A stretch of DNA of 64,000 nucleotides from NCBI RefSeq assembly GCF_009601765.2, contig NZ_CP045700.1:1-64000 (forward strand). Direction: 5' to 3'. The notes below the pieces were generated by a model. It did no database searches, had not been told where the DNA came from, and was given only the letters and a program-made list of their open reading frames with translations. Every line of letters starts with the position of its first letter. The stretch's first letter is position 1. Source of the stretch: Vibrio algicola (GTDB taxonomy: Bacteria > Pseudomonadota > Gammaproteobacteria > Enterobacterales > Vibrionaceae). Below, piece after piece: positions 1 to 9,765 of the stretch. A program made the translations under genes and the position numbers.

Positions 1-75
1 GCCCAAATTGATGCTTTGCTGTGGTCCAGAAGCATGATCAAGTAGAGACAGCATAAGAATTGTTTTCTTTATTTC

Positions 76-87
76 TCTCTTGATCAT
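76..87 (-). promoter_or_regulatory. RctB 12-mer iteron (exact match)
   Basis: The bases read TCTCTTGATCAT, the exact reverse complement of the V. cholerae oriCII 12-mer ATGATCAAGAGA, with the Dam site GATC inside. The site is followed by CGTTCC (88-93), and the same order is found at 10783-10799. RctB binds such sites to initiate chromosome II replication. Confidence 0.7.
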
Positions 88-319
88 CGTTCCGTGATTT
101 TATCGGTTTTTAATGATGGATGTAGGAACAAAACTAGAAAGAAGAGTGGAAAAAAATCCAACCTCTTGAGCTATTTTTGTAAAAATCATCATTTAAGTAT
201 GTGGTGTGATGATTGATCTTATCCGAATGATCACTTTATTGGAGGGCATTCTTGGCTCTATAAGCGTATTTAGTTAGTATTTCAACGAAGAAATTAAATT
301 GAAATAGCACTGACAGTAA

Positions 320-358
320 AATAGTGACTCACTATAATCGTTCCGCAAAAAACGATTA
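320..358. promoter_or_regulatory. Candidate RctB 39-mer-like site or hairpin
   Basis: A perfect 8-bp inverted repeat (335-342 with 351-358, spacer CCGCAAAA) contains the ATCGTTCC string also found beside the 12-mers at 76-87 and 10783-10793. Its position between the 12-mer and parA suits a negative-control 39-mer. I could not align it to a published 39-mer, so this is inference. Confidence 0.35.
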
Positions 359-437
359 GATATTAAGAAGATTCAAACTTAACTTACCGATTGACTTGAT
401 ATCTCACTGAAAATATCAATCTTTGTAAGTTAATGCT

Positions 438-452
438 ATTTACATTGTAAAT
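438..452. promoter_or_regulatory. parS2: parS2-type centromere site
   Basis: The sequence ATTTACATTGTAAAT fits the Vibrio parS2 consensus (TTTACA-N-TGTAAA). The palindrome extends to 19 bp (436-454). It lies about 215 bp upstream of the chosen parA2 start, so ParB2 bound here could affect both segregation and parAB transcription. Confidence 0.8.
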
Positions 453-668
453 AGGTTACGTGGTAACACTTTTAATCTGTTGGAAATAGTAAGGTGTTTT
501 ACACAATAAAAAAGATCAAAATAAGCATGATTTTGACCAAATGGTTTGTTTTATCTCTCATTTACGCCATTTCAATGAAAACAAACAAATAAATATATGT
601 TCAGCTTATTGTTGTTTTTACTGTTTTCGTTGTACAATCAGGACCTAGATAAAATGATGGGATCACTG

Positions 669-1892
669 ATGAAAAGAGAACAGACAATAAAAAATCTGGA
701 GCGTTTAGCTGAACTGACCAAACAAGTTCAAGCCGATCGTATCCAATTGGTTTTAGAAGAACGCAAGGAAGAACATTTTCCACCGATGTCGAAAGCATTA
801 ATGGAAACTCGTTCTGGTCTAACTCGTCGAAAATTGGATGAAGCAATTGGCAAAATGGAAGCCGGTGGTCATCAGTTTACCAAAAATAACGCCAATCATT
901 ATTCGATCACATTGAGTGAAGCTCATCAATTAATGGATGCGGCTGGTGCGCCAATGTTCCATCAATTGAAAAAAAACACTTCCAATAAACCATGGGTAGT
1001 GAACGTACAAAACCAAAAAGGCGGTACCGGAAAATCCATGTCGGCGGTGCATATTGCGGCATGTTTAGCGCTTAATTTAGAAAAGCGCTATCGAATTTGT
1101 TTGATTGATTTAGATCCACAAGGCTCTTTACGTTTATTTTTGAATCCACAAATTAGTGGCGAAGAACGTGAAGATATTTATTCTGCTGTTGATGTGATGC
1201 TGGATAATCTGCCTGATGATAAACAAATTGATGCTGAATTTATGCGTAAAAACGTATTAATGCCGACTCAATACCCAAATTTGAAAACCATTTCAGCTTT
1301 CCCTGAAGATGCGATGTTTAATGCTGAGGCATGGCAAGATCTTTCTCAGAATCAATCTCTTGATATCGTAAAGCTATTAAAAGAAAAGCTGATTGATAAA
1401 ATTGCCGATGATTTCGATATCATTATGATGGACACCGGTCCTCATGTTGATCCACTGGTTTGGAATGCAATGTACGCCTCAAATGCACTATTGATCCCTT
1501 GTGCGGCTAAGCGATTAGACTGGGCTTCAACGGTGAATTTCTTCCAGCATTTGCCTACAGTGTATGAAATGTTCCCTGAAGATTGGCAAGGTTTAGAATT
1601 TATTCGTTTAATGCCGACTATGTTTGAAGATGATAACAAGAAACAAGTCTCGGTTTTAACTGAAATGAATTACTTATTAGCTGAGCAAGTGATGATGGCG
1701 ACGATCCCAAGAAGTCGCGCATTTGAAACCTGCGCCGATACTTACAGCACCGTATTTGATTTAACCGCCAGTGATTTTGAAGGTGGTAAAAAAACCTTAG
1801 CTGTAGCGCAAGATGCAGTACAAAAAAGTGCACTAGAACTTGAACGAGTGATGCATAGTCACTGGGCATCATTAAACCGAGGGGATGAATAA
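669..1892 (+). CDS. parA: Chromosome II partition ATPase ParA2
   Basis: This is a ParA/Soj-family ATPase that segregates the replicated chromosome II origin with ParB2. The deviant Walker A motif KGGTGKS is at residues 117-123, followed by the Walker A' region with CLIDLDPQGS and the Walker B-like IIMMDTGPH. An N-terminal region of about 105 residues precedes the ATPase, as in plasmid P1-type ParA proteins that also bind their own promoter. I chose the ATG at 669 rather than the open frame's earlier starts because it gives 407 residues beginning MKREQTI, which as I recall matches Vibrio ParA2; the 24 residues upstream (hydrophobic, MFSLLLF) are probably untranslated. The stop overlaps the parB2 start by one base. 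Confidence 0.95.
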   Translation: MKREQTIKNLERLAELTKQVQADRIQLVLEERKEEHFPPMSKALMETRSGLTRRKLDEAIGKMEAGGHQFTKNNANHYSITLSEAHQLMDAAGAPMFHQLKKNTSNKPWVVNVQNQKGGTGKSMSAVHIAACLALNLEKRYRICLIDLDPQGSLRLFLNPQISGEEREDIYSAVDVMLDNLPDDKQIDAEFMRKNVLMPTQYPNLKTISAFPEDAMFNAEAWQDLSQNQSLDIVKLLKEKLIDKIADDFDIIMMDTGPHVDPLVWNAMYASNALLIPCAAKRLDWASTVNFFQHLPTVYEMFPEDWQGLEFIRLMPTMFEDDNKKQVSVLTEMNYLLAEQVMMATIPRSRAFETCADTYSTVFDLTASDFEGGKKTLAVAQDAVQKSALELERVMHSHWASLNRGDE

Positions 1893-2866
1893 TGGCGATC
1901 AAAACGTCTGAATTAAACGCAAAATTGTTTGGTAAAAGTAATAAACGCCGCGCTTCCACTCCGATTGAAGCTCAAGCTGCTGCCAAAGATAAAGCACAAG
2001 TGATCGAACTTGCGATTGCGGGCAAAGCGTTAGTCTCATTTGAACTTATGTCTATTCCAGCGGCAGAGATCAAAGATCAAACTTTAGTCTTTGCTCAGAA
2101 TTCGCGTGAACAATCTTTCTTAAATGAGCATGCTTTATCGGATATTTTATCGACCTTAAAAGAGCGTGGTCAACAATACCCTGCTGTCGGTCGTCGTAAT
2201 AAAAATGGTAAAATTGAAGTGCTTGACGGTAGTCGTCGTCGAATGTCGTGTATTTTGGCACAAAAAGACTTCTTAATTTACGTCGCGGACGAGATTGAAA
2301 CCGAAGACGCTAAGTTTTTATCCGATGTAGCCAATGCTCATAAACCATTGTCATTATATGAACGTGGTCGTGAAATGCAGCATAAATTGGATAGTGGTGA
2401 AGCGAGCGATCAAAAATCGTTAGCGCAAATCTTTCAGTGCAGCGAAGCACTGGTGAGTGGCGCTTTAAAAGCGGCGGCCTTGCCAATTGAAATATTAACC
2501 ATTTACCCAAATGTGAGTGATGTTGGCCGCCCAACCATTGTTAAATTGCATAAGTTGTACCATTCGCTGCCACAAAAATCTCAAACGTTATTACTTGAAA
2601 AATGTCGTTCGCAACAAGGTGAGATCTGGAAAAGCTCGGATACTCAAGGTGTCGCGCGTTTAACCAAAGACATTTCCAGTCAATTAGAAGCTTGGATAGA
2701 AGAACTGGCCCCTACCCCAGCAAAGCAGACTGCGGATAAAGTCGATTTAATCAAAGGTCGTGCAAGCTACTGCCGTAAAGGGTCAAGCTTATCCTTGTCA
2801 CTTAAAAAAATTGACGATGAAACCATGCAAGCTATTCTTGATTTTGTGCAGACGAAACTCGATTAG
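1892..2866 (+). CDS. parB: Chromosome II partition protein ParB2
   Basis: This is a ParB/RepB-family centromere-binding protein of 324 residues, translationally coupled to parA2 (1-base overlap, with GAGGGG just upstream of the ATG). It contains the ParB nuclease/CTPase-type core (the GRRNKNGKIEVLDGSRRR region near residue 105, where the Arg-rich motif sits), then a helix-turn-helix region around residues 165-200 (SLAQIFQCSEALVSGALKAA). It should bind the parS2 palindromes seen at 438, 5104, 5147, 5190 and 10689. The ParABS2 system acts at the nucleoid and cell pole. The assignment is firm from family features and from adjacency to parA2 and the sites. Confidence 0.95.
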   Translation: MAIKTSELNAKLFGKSNKRRASTPIEAQAAAKDKAQVIELAIAGKALVSFELMSIPAAEIKDQTLVFAQNSREQSFLNEHALSDILSTLKERGQQYPAVGRRNKNGKIEVLDGSRRRMSCILAQKDFLIYVADEIETEDAKFLSDVANAHKPLSLYERGREMQHKLDSGEASDQKSLAQIFQCSEALVSGALKAAALPIEILTIYPNVSDVGRPTIVKLHKLYHSLPQKSQTLLLEKCRSQQGEIWKSSDTQGVARLTKDISSQLEAWIEELAPTPAKQTADKVDLIKGRASYCRKGSSLSLSLKKIDDETMQAILDFVQTKLD

Positions 2867-2901
2867 TTGCTCGAATAATTAATAATATACCCACCTTGTA
2901 T

Positions 2902-2938
2902 AAAGCCGCACTTCATTGTTGAATGTGCGGCTTTTTTT
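2902..2938 (+). terminator. Rho-independent terminator after parB2
   Basis: The 10-bp stem AAAGCCGCAC / GTGCGGCTTT is followed by a run of seven T. It closes the parAB2 transcript. Confidence 0.85.
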
Positions 2939-2982
2939 ATCGTGGTATGCTTAGCTTATTCAATCATTAACGGTGTGATGCC

Positions 2983-5103
2983 ATGACCGCCCTCGCCTCT
3001 TTGCTGCAACTTCAAACTCAATTAATTACTGAACAACATCGTGCTGCGGTGCGGATAATGTTGGATCAATCGGATTCGATCTCACTGATCAAGCAATATT
3101 GCCAGCAGTTAGATTTATCGGCTGCTAACATCGCATGGTTTGGTGGGTTCAATGAGTTAGAGGCTCGCTTACCCTGTCAGAACTTTACTTATAAACAAGG
3201 TAGCCAAATCTTAGGTCAAGATGTTGATTTATTGATTTTTGATTGTGCTGTTGGGTTTGATGCCAATAGCTTTACTGCCGCGTGCGGGGCATTAAAAGCG
3301 GGCGGATTGTTATTGATACTCAATAGTGAACAATTGCCAAGCTCTTATAGCCACACTTGGTTATTGCACTATCTCCAATATTGGCCTGAGATTGACGCGA
3401 TAGATTCACCGCTTAAATCGGGCGCTTTAATGGATGCTCAACCTAAAGCAGATCAAGTAAAACCACTCTGCGATCAAAATATTAAGCCCAACCGCTTTAT
3501 TGAAGGTAAAACTCAAGATCAAATCTGTGCTATTGCTGCTATTCAAAAAGTGGTATCTGGTCACCGTAAACGCCCTTTAGTATTAACAGCGCACCGAGGC
3601 CGAGGAAAGTCAGCTTGTTTAGGTATGGCCGCGGCGCAATTAATGGCTGAGCAGCAACGAACGATTATTGTCACAGCGCCTTCGATTAAAGCGTTATCCA
3701 GTGTGTTTGAACATGCGATTTTGCAATTAGAGCAGCAGCAAGTAGGCCATAACTCGCCAGTAAAAGTGCAGCAACAAACACGCTTATCGTTAATATTAGA
3801 TAATGGTTCCTGTTTGCAGTTTGTCGCGCCCGATGAGCTGTTATTAACTCTACCTGAGTGCGACTTGTTATTAGTCGATGAAGCAGCTGCCCTGCCGTTA
3901 GCGATGTTAAAACGCATGACTCAGCATTATCATCGCATGGTGTTTAGCTCGACGGTACATGGCTATGAAGGCTGTGGCCGAGGGTTCACGCTGAAGTTTA
4001 TGCAGTGGTTAGTGGAAAACCGCAAAGGTTGGAAGCAACTTGAACTGCAACAGCCTATCCGTTGGCAGCAAGATGATCCGTTAGAGCTGTGGTTGTTTGA
4101 TGCCTTTTTGTTAGCGTGCGATATGACCCCTGCCCCAACCTCATATTCTGATGTGAAATTAAAACCGATCAATAAATCCCAATTACTGGCGGAGCCTGAA
4201 TTATTACGTTCGGTTTTTGGGTTATTGGTGAATGCGCATTATCAAACCGCGCCCAATGATTTGTTTCAGTTACTCGATGATGACGCCATGAGTTTATACC
4301 TTATTCAATCTCAAGCTTCACTATTGGGTTGTCTGGTTATTAATTTAGAAGGCGGGTTAAGCGATGATTTGGTCACTGCCATTCAGCAAGGAAAACGTCG
4401 CCCTAAAGGTCATTTAGTGGCAAGTCATTTAACCAATCATCTTGGGTTAAAAGATGCTGCGCTTCAAACCAGCGCGCGAATTATGCGAATTGCTGTCCAT
4501 CCTCAATTACAAGGTCAAGGGATAGGTCAACAAGCGTTGAATCTGCTGCAATTACAGTTGATTGATCAAGTGGATTTTATATCGACCAGTTTTGGCGCCA
4601 CCCCCGAGCTTGTGCGATTTTGGTCGGAGCAATTTAGTTTGGTCAAATTAGGCAGTCACCGAGATCAAGCTAGCGGTTGTTATTCGGCGATAATGGTTGC
4701 GCCGCTCTCCTTTGAAGCTCAAGTTTGGATTGAAGGCGCTCATTCTCGTTTTGGTCAACAATTTAAGTTTCTACTCTCTAATCTATTTCAAGCTTTAGAA
4801 ACCGAAGTGGTGTTTGCTATTTTAACCCAGCAACTATCCAAGCAAGCCAAACTGGATAAATCGGCTTTAATAACTAACTATCTTGCAGGCGGCAATAGTT
4901 TTGAATCGGTGTCTTTTGATTTGACCTTTTTTGTATGGCAGCGACTTTGTGGTAACGCGGCAATGATACATACGCCGCATTGGTCATGTTTGATCGCTAA
5001 GCTGCTGCAACAACAAACATGGCAACAAGTGAGTGCCAGTAATGCCTTATCTGGACGTAAGGAAACGGAGCAATATATCAAACAACATATCTCTCAACTC
5101 TAA
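2983..5103 (+). CDS. tmcA: tRNA(Met) cytidine acetyltransferase TmcA
   Basis: This enzyme makes N4-acetylcytidine at the wobble position of elongator tRNA-Met, using acetyl-CoA and ATP. The 706 residues show the TmcA order: an N-terminal domain, a helicase-like ATPase with Walker A (HRGRGKS, about residues 205-211) and Walker B with a DEAA box (LLLVDEAAALPL), then a GNAT acetyltransferase with the acetyl-CoA loop (RIAVHPQLQGQGIGQQAL, about residues 505-522), and a C-terminal tRNA-binding tail. Length is close to E. coli TmcA (671). It has its own start after the parB2 terminator, and its stop codon abuts the first parS2 site of the cluster that follows. Confidence 0.93.
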   Translation: MTALASLLQLQTQLITEQHRAAVRIMLDQSDSISLIKQYCQQLDLSAANIAWFGGFNELEARLPCQNFTYKQGSQILGQDVDLLIFDCAVGFDANSFTAACGALKAGGLLLILNSEQLPSSYSHTWLLHYLQYWPEIDAIDSPLKSGALMDAQPKADQVKPLCDQNIKPNRFIEGKTQDQICAIAAIQKVVSGHRKRPLVLTAHRGRGKSACLGMAAAQLMAEQQRTIIVTAPSIKALSSVFEHAILQLEQQQVGHNSPVKVQQQTRLSLILDNGSCLQFVAPDELLLTLPECDLLLVDEAAALPLAMLKRMTQHYHRMVFSSTVHGYEGCGRGFTLKFMQWLVENRKGWKQLELQQPIRWQQDDPLELWLFDAFLLACDMTPAPTSYSDVKLKPINKSQLLAEPELLRSVFGLLVNAHYQTAPNDLFQLLDDDAMSLYLIQSQASLLGCLVINLEGGLSDDLVTAIQQGKRRPKGHLVASHLTNHLGLKDAALQTSARIMRIAVHPQLQGQGIGQQALNLLQLQLIDQVDFISTSFGATPELVRFWSEQFSLVKLGSHRDQASGCYSAIMVAPLSFEAQVWIEGAHSRFGQQFKFLLSNLFQALETEVVFAILTQQLSKQAKLDKSALITNYLAGGNSFESVSFDLTFFVWQRLCGNAAMIHTPHWSCLIAKLLQQQTWQQVSASNALSGRKETEQYIKQHISQL

Positions 5104-5204
5104 ATTTACAGTGTAAATTGGTGACTCCATATCTCGCTGTATGCTGATTTACACTGTAAATTCTAATTAATGAGTCATTATATCCATCGATTTACAGTGT
5201 AAAT
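5104..5204. promoter_or_regulatory. parS2: Cluster of three parS2 sites
   Basis: Three 15-bp palindromes of the form ATTTACA(G/C)TGTAAAT lie at 5104-5118, 5147-5161 and 5190-5204, spaced exactly 43 bp centre to centre (about four helical turns). All match the Vibrio parS2 consensus. The rest of the 310-bp gap before the formate dehydrogenase gene shows no gene. Confidence 0.88.
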
Positions 5205-5413
5205 TCTACTACTCAGGTCATAGCCTCTACCTCTTTGTAGGTGAATTAACTTTTTCCTGTATCAGATCAACCCATCTTATTTACAAGTTCTTATCATAGA
5301 GGTGCGAGCCATATCTTATAAAATAGGTTGGCGCTCGACAAAATGTGAATACAAATAAGATTGACCGATGCGCTCTAATTGCAATTGCGGATCGGTCATA
5401 CAGGAATACAATC

Positions 5414-8400
5414 ATGAAAATAATTATCAATGGTCAAGAATTTGATGTTGCTGGTGAGCAGAATTTATTAAATGCTGCAGAGCAATGTGGTGTCGCAATC
5501 CCTTCGCTTTGTGGCAGTAATCAGCATGGTGACAAAATCGCATGTGATTTATGTGTGGTCGAACTTACTGATGGTAAGCAACAACGCGCTTGTGAGCTGG
5601 CTGTAACAGAAGGTTTAGCGGTTATTACCGAAACCCCAGCCATTGCCGCGCACCGTAAACAAGCACTACAAAAAATCCTGTCTGACCATTATGCTGATTG
5701 TGAAGCGCCGTGTAAGGTGGCTTGTCCAGCAGGCGTCGATATCCAGTCTTATCTGTATCATATTTCACAAAACGATCATCAAAAAGCGATTGAAGTGATC
5801 AAACGTACATTGCCAATGCCATTGTCGATTGGCCGCGTGTGTCCGGCATTTTGTGAAACCGAATGCCGGCGCAATATTGTCGATGAACCTGTCGCCATTC
5901 GTCAGTTAAAACGCCATGCCGCCGATGCTGATCTGGCAATGCAAGAATCGTATGTTCCTTTTAAAAAACCAGCAAAAGGTAAAAAAGTGGCGGTTGTTGG
6001 CAGTGGTCCTGGTGGATTAACTACCGGATATTACTTAACCAATGAAGGTTATGAGGTCACCGTTTTTGATTCGATGCCAAAAGCCGGTGGCTGGTTACGT
6101 TATGGCATTCCTGAGTATCGTCTACCCAAAGATATTTTAGATAAGGAAATTGAATTGATGTGTCGTAATGGCATGCAAATTGAATTGAATAAAAAACTGG
6201 GTGAAGACTTTAGCTTAACCTCATTAAGTGATGACTATGACGCAGTGTGTTTAGCGGTTGGTGCATCCAAAGCGGTTGAAATGAATTATAGCGGTAGCGA
6301 GCTTGAGGGCTGTTACTTAGGTGTCGATTACCTCAAAGATTATGTCATGGACCATAACTTGATTACGGGCAAAAAAGTGGCCGTGATTGGGGGAGGGAAT
6401 ACCGCTATAGATTGTGCTCGTACCGCTGTTCGTGATGGCGCGCAAACTATATTAATCTATCGTCGTACTCGCGCTGAAATGCCAGCAGAAGATTACGAGA
6501 TCTTAGAAGCGGAACATGAAGGTGTGCAATTTATGATGTTGACCAATCCGGTTGAGAACATCAGTGATAGCAACGGACGTGTATGCCAAGTTAAATTAGA
6601 AAAAATGAAACTGGGTGACGCGGATGCCTCGGGGCGTCGACGTCCTGAAGCGACTGGCGAATTCTTTATTCAAGAGTTTGATACTGTGATCGCCGCCGTT
6701 TCGCAAAAGCCTGATCTCAGCTTTTTAGATAACGAAAAAATAGAATTACCTTTATCTCGTTGGAATACCGCCGAGGTAGATGAAAACACCATGCATTCCA
6801 ATACCAACAATGCGATTAATAAGAATATCTTCAGTATTGGCGATTTCCGTCGAGGTCCTGCGACCGCAATAGAAGCGGTCGCCGATGGTCGTGTTGCCGC
6901 TGAAGCGATCGACCGATTCTTCCAAGGTACGATGGATGCGATCCCTGTACGTCAATACGACTCAAAGAAAGAATCGTCAGTTAAACACATCGATACTAAG
7001 CAATTTGAACACATTCAAAAAGTTGCCAGACAAGTAATGCCAGAATTATCGGCTATGCAACGCGAGGGCAGTTTTGAGGAAGTCGAAACCGGCTTTGCCA
7101 ATGAAGATGCCATGCGTGAAGCGGCGCGTTGTTTAGAGTGTGGTTGCCAAGCCAATACCGATTGTGCGCTGCGTGACAACGCTACTCAATATGGTGTGCT
7201 AGAAGATGAATTAGATAAATCGATGCAGCAAAAGTTTGCCATTGATGACAGCTCTGAATTTATCGTCTTTGATGCTAACCGTTGTATTAGTTGTGGTCAG
7301 TGTGTGCAAGCTTGTAATGAAAGTGGTGTGCACGGCGTTTTGAGCTTCTTAAAGGACGATAACGGCATACCAGCTTGTCGACCTGAGCAACGTGCTGGTT
7401 TTGGGCAAGATGCTCAAACCAAACAAACTACCTCAATGGGCGATTCAAACTGTGTCCAATGTGGCTTATGTATTCAAGCTTGCCCAACGGGCGCATTAGT
7501 GGATGCGCGCGATAAAGCCGAAAGCCGTCTTGATATCTTAACCCCAGTCGATACCATTTGTACTTACTGTGGGGTAGGGTGCAAAGTCACCATGTTTGTC
7601 GACCAAGCGAAAAATAAGGTGCGCTATGTGCAAGGTGCCGATTCGCCAGTCAACCAAGGTATGTTATGCGTAAAAGGGCGCTTTGGTTTTGATTTTATTA
7701 ATAACCATGAACGTTTGACTACGCCATTAATTCGCCGTGATGGGGTGCTGCAACCGGCCTCTTGGGATGAAGCAATTCAACTGGTTGCCGATAAATTTAA
7801 AGCGATTAAACAACAACATGGCGCGGATGCCTTAGCCGGCTTCTCTTCTGCCAAAACCACCAATGAAGACAACTACGTATTCCAAAAGTTAGTTCGTCGC
7901 GAATTTGGTACCAATAATCTCGATCATTGTGCGCGCCTGTGTCATGCCTCTACGGTAACAGGATTAGAAGCAACACTAGGCAGTGGGGCAATGACCAATG
8001 ATATTCCAAGTATTGCGCATTCGGATGTAATTTTTATTATCGGAACTGACACCACCTCGGCGCATCCTATTATTGGCTCGCATATTAAACAAGCGGTACG
8101 CAAATATGGTGCTCGCTTAGTGGTCGCCGATCCTAAACGTATCGAAATTACCGATCATGCACAATTGTATGTGGCGCAGCGTCCGGGAACCGATGTTATG
8201 CTATTAAATGGCATTATGCAGCAAATCTTGCTTAATAATTGGCAAGATGACGAGTTTGTCGCCAATAATACCGAAGGCTTTGATGCACTGAAACAAGAGG
8301 TGATGAAGCCAGACTACGCGCTTGATAAGGTTGAACTTGTTACCGGTGTTAAAGCCGAAGACGTGGCTGAAATGGCGCGTTTAATTGGTACCGCGCAACG

Positions 8401-9619
8401 CACCGCGATTTATTATTCAATGGGGATCACCCAGCACACCACAGGTCACGATAACGTTGTGTCTATCTCTAACTTACAATTATTGTGTGGCAATATTGGG
8501 ATTGAAGGTGGTGGCATTAATCCATTGCGTGGCCAATCCAATGTTCAAGGTGCTTGTGATATGGGCGCATTGCCAACCGATTTCCCAGGTTATCAAAAAG
8601 TGGTAAACCCTGAGGTTCATGCTAAGTTTGTTAAGGCATGGCAAGCGCCGCATTTATCCGATCAAATTGGTTTAACCCTAACGGAAATTATCGATGCAGC
8701 GTGTGAGCAACGGGTGAAAGGTTTATTTGTGATGGGCGAAAACCCAGTATTAAGCGATCCAAACCAAGCGCACGTGTTAGCAGGGCTAGAAGAATTAGAC
8801 TTCTTAGTGGTACAAGATATTTTCTTAACCGAAACCGCTGAATATGCCGATGTAGTACTACCTGCTTACTCATTTGCGGAAAAAACGGGTCATTTCACTA
8901 ATACCGAGCGCCGAGTACAACGTTTGATCCCTGCTGTGAAAGCCCCAGGTGAAGCGCAAGAAGATTGGTGGATCATCCAACAAATTGCCAATGCGATGGG
9001 AGGAGATTGGAACTATCAGAAAGTCAGTGATATCACCACAGAGATCACCCAACTGACGCCACAATATGCGCATATTAGTTGGGATAATATTGGCCCTGAA
9101 GGGTTGCAATGGCCATGTAATGAGGCGAATCCGCAAGGTACTCGTTTAATGCACAGCAAAGGCATTTTACGTGGTAAAGGTAAATTAATTCCAACCACGT
9201 TTAAATATGCGGCCGAATTACCCGATGATGATTACCCATTAGTGCTGACCACCGGACGTGTGCTTGAGCAATTTCATACCGGTACTATGACGCGCAAAAC
9301 CAAAGGCTTAGATAACCTTGCCGGCCCTCGCGCCATGATCAGTGTGCAAGATGCGGAAAAACTGGCTATTCACAATGGCGAAATGCTACGAGTATCGAGT
9401 CGTCGTGGTGAAATTAATATTGCGGCATTCGTCACCAAGCGTATGCAACAAGGGGTAGTATTTATCCCATTCCATTTTGTTGAAGCAGCAGCGAACCGCT
9501 TAACCATTGAGGCAACTGATCCGTATGCGCGTATTCCTGAATTTAAGGTTGCCGCAATTAAGGTCGAGAAAGCTCAGGTTGCGCCACCAGCAATAGTGGA
9601 ATTTGAAAGCGTAAATTAG
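5414..9619 (+). CDS. Formate dehydrogenase alpha subunit fused to FAD and ferredoxin modules
   Basis: This is a 1401-residue cytoplasmic formate dehydrogenase that joins several redox modules in one chain. In order: an N-terminal 2Fe-2S domain (Cys33, 44, 47, 60); a GltD-like Fe-S region (Cys96, 100, 104 and 143, 147, 151); an FAD/NAD(P) oxidoreductase with two Rossmann motifs (GSGPGG near 196 and GGGNTAIDCA); two 4Fe-4S ferredoxin motifs (CISCGQCVQAC and CVQCGLCIQACP); and a molybdopterin oxidoreductase (CTYCGVGC at 716-723). Cys843 in CARLCHAS occupies the place of the Mo-ligating selenocysteine of E. coli FdhF. It probably oxidises formate with NAD(P)+. The ATG at 5414 is preferred because CAGGA precedes it; a start 23 codons upstream is possible. 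The gene is followed by a terminator. Confidence 0.88.
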   Translation: MKIIINGQEFDVAGEQNLLNAAEQCGVAIPSLCGSNQHGDKIACDLCVVELTDGKQQRACELAVTEGLAVITETPAIAAHRKQALQKILSDHYADCEAPCKVACPAGVDIQSYLYHISQNDHQKAIEVIKRTLPMPLSIGRVCPAFCETECRRNIVDEPVAIRQLKRHAADADLAMQESYVPFKKPAKGKKVAVVGSGPGGLTTGYYLTNEGYEVTVFDSMPKAGGWLRYGIPEYRLPKDILDKEIELMCRNGMQIELNKKLGEDFSLTSLSDDYDAVCLAVGASKAVEMNYSGSELEGCYLGVDYLKDYVMDHNLITGKKVAVIGGGNTAIDCARTAVRDGAQTILIYRRTRAEMPAEDYEILEAEHEGVQFMMLTNPVENISDSNGRVCQVKLEKMKLGDADASGRRRPEATGEFFIQEFDTVIAAVSQKPDLSFLDNEKIELPLSRWNTAEVDENTMHSNTNNAINKNIFSIGDFRRGPATAIEAVADGRVAAEAIDRFFQGTMDAIPVRQYDSKKESSVKHIDTKQFEHIQKVARQVMPELSAMQREGSFEEVETGFANEDAMREAARCLECGCQANTDCALRDNATQYGVLEDELDKSMQQKFAIDDSSEFIVFDANRCISCGQCVQACNESGVHGVLSFLKDDNGIPACRPEQRAGFGQDAQTKQTTSMGDSNCVQCGLCIQACPTGALVDARDKAESRLDILTPVDTICTYCGVGCKVTMFVDQAKNKVRYVQGADSPVNQGMLCVKGRFGFDFINNHERLTTPLIRRDGVLQPASWDEAIQLVADKFKAIKQQHGADALAGFSSAKTTNEDNYVFQKLVRREFGTNNLDHCARLCHASTVTGLEATLGSGAMTNDIPSIAHSDVIFIIGTDTTSAHPIIGSHIKQAVRKYGARLVVADPKRIEITDHAQLYVAQRPGTDVMLLNGIMQQILLNNWQDDEFVANNTEGFDALKQEVMKPDYALDKVELVTGVKAEDVAEMARLIGTAQRTAIYYSMGITQHTTGHDNVVSISNLQLLCGNIGIEGGGINPLRGQSNVQGACDMGALPTDFPGYQKVVNPEVHAKFVKAWQAPHLSDQIGLTLTEIIDAACEQRVKGLFVMGENPVLSDPNQAHVLAGLEELDFLVVQDIFLTETAEYADVVLPAYSFAEKTGHFTNTERRVQRLIPAVKAPGEAQEDWWIIQQIANAMGGDWNYQKVSDITTEITQLTPQYAHISWDNIGPEGLQWPCNEANPQGTRLMHSKGILRGKGKLIPTTFKYAAELPDDDYPLVLTTGRVLEQFHTGTMTRKTKGLDNLAGPRAMISVQDAEKLAIHNGEMLRVSSRRGEINIAAFVTKRMQQGVVFIPFHFVEAAANRLTIEATDPYARIPEFKVAAIKVEKAQVAPPAIVEFESVN

Positions 9620-9693
9620 ATCGAGGTTAATTGATTATGTTTATTCGACTTAAATATGATCAATTTTTATCAGATATAAAGTAATTGGAATTC

Positions 9694-9745
9694 GCCCCGA
9701 GATGGGATTTCTTTTAAAGAGATCGCGCATCACGGGGCTTTTTTA
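9694..9745 (+). terminator. Terminator after the formate dehydrogenase gene
   Basis: An inverted repeat (GCCCCG... at 9694 and ...CGGGGC ending at 9738) is followed by TTTTTT. The loop is long (about 35 nt) and may hold inner pairing. Confidence 0.65.
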
Positions 9746-9765
9746 TGCGTTGAGTTTATCGAGTT

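Larger units (their letters stand above)
1..668. promoter_or_regulatory. Origin-side regulatory region of chromosome II, upstream of parA2
   Basis: No convincing gene lies in this stretch. It contains an exact reverse-complement copy of the Vibrio RctB 12-mer ATGATCAAGAGA at 76-87, a partial match (ATGATCAAGTAG) at 34-45, a perfect 8-bp inverted repeat (TAATCGTT at 335-342, AACGATTA at 351-358), and a parS2-type palindrome at 438-452. RctB 12-mers and longer 39-mers mark and regulate the origin of Vibrio chromosome II, and in V. cholerae parA2-parB2 lies immediately beside that origin. I infer that this is the edge of oriCII and its inc/rctA-like control region. The replication initiator gene itself is not visible. 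Confidence 0.7.

Noticed and set aside
597..668. Upstream extension of ParA2 by 24 residues
   Set aside because: The extra residues are hydrophobic and unlike ParA2 of other vibrios, and the 407-residue form from 669 fits the family length.
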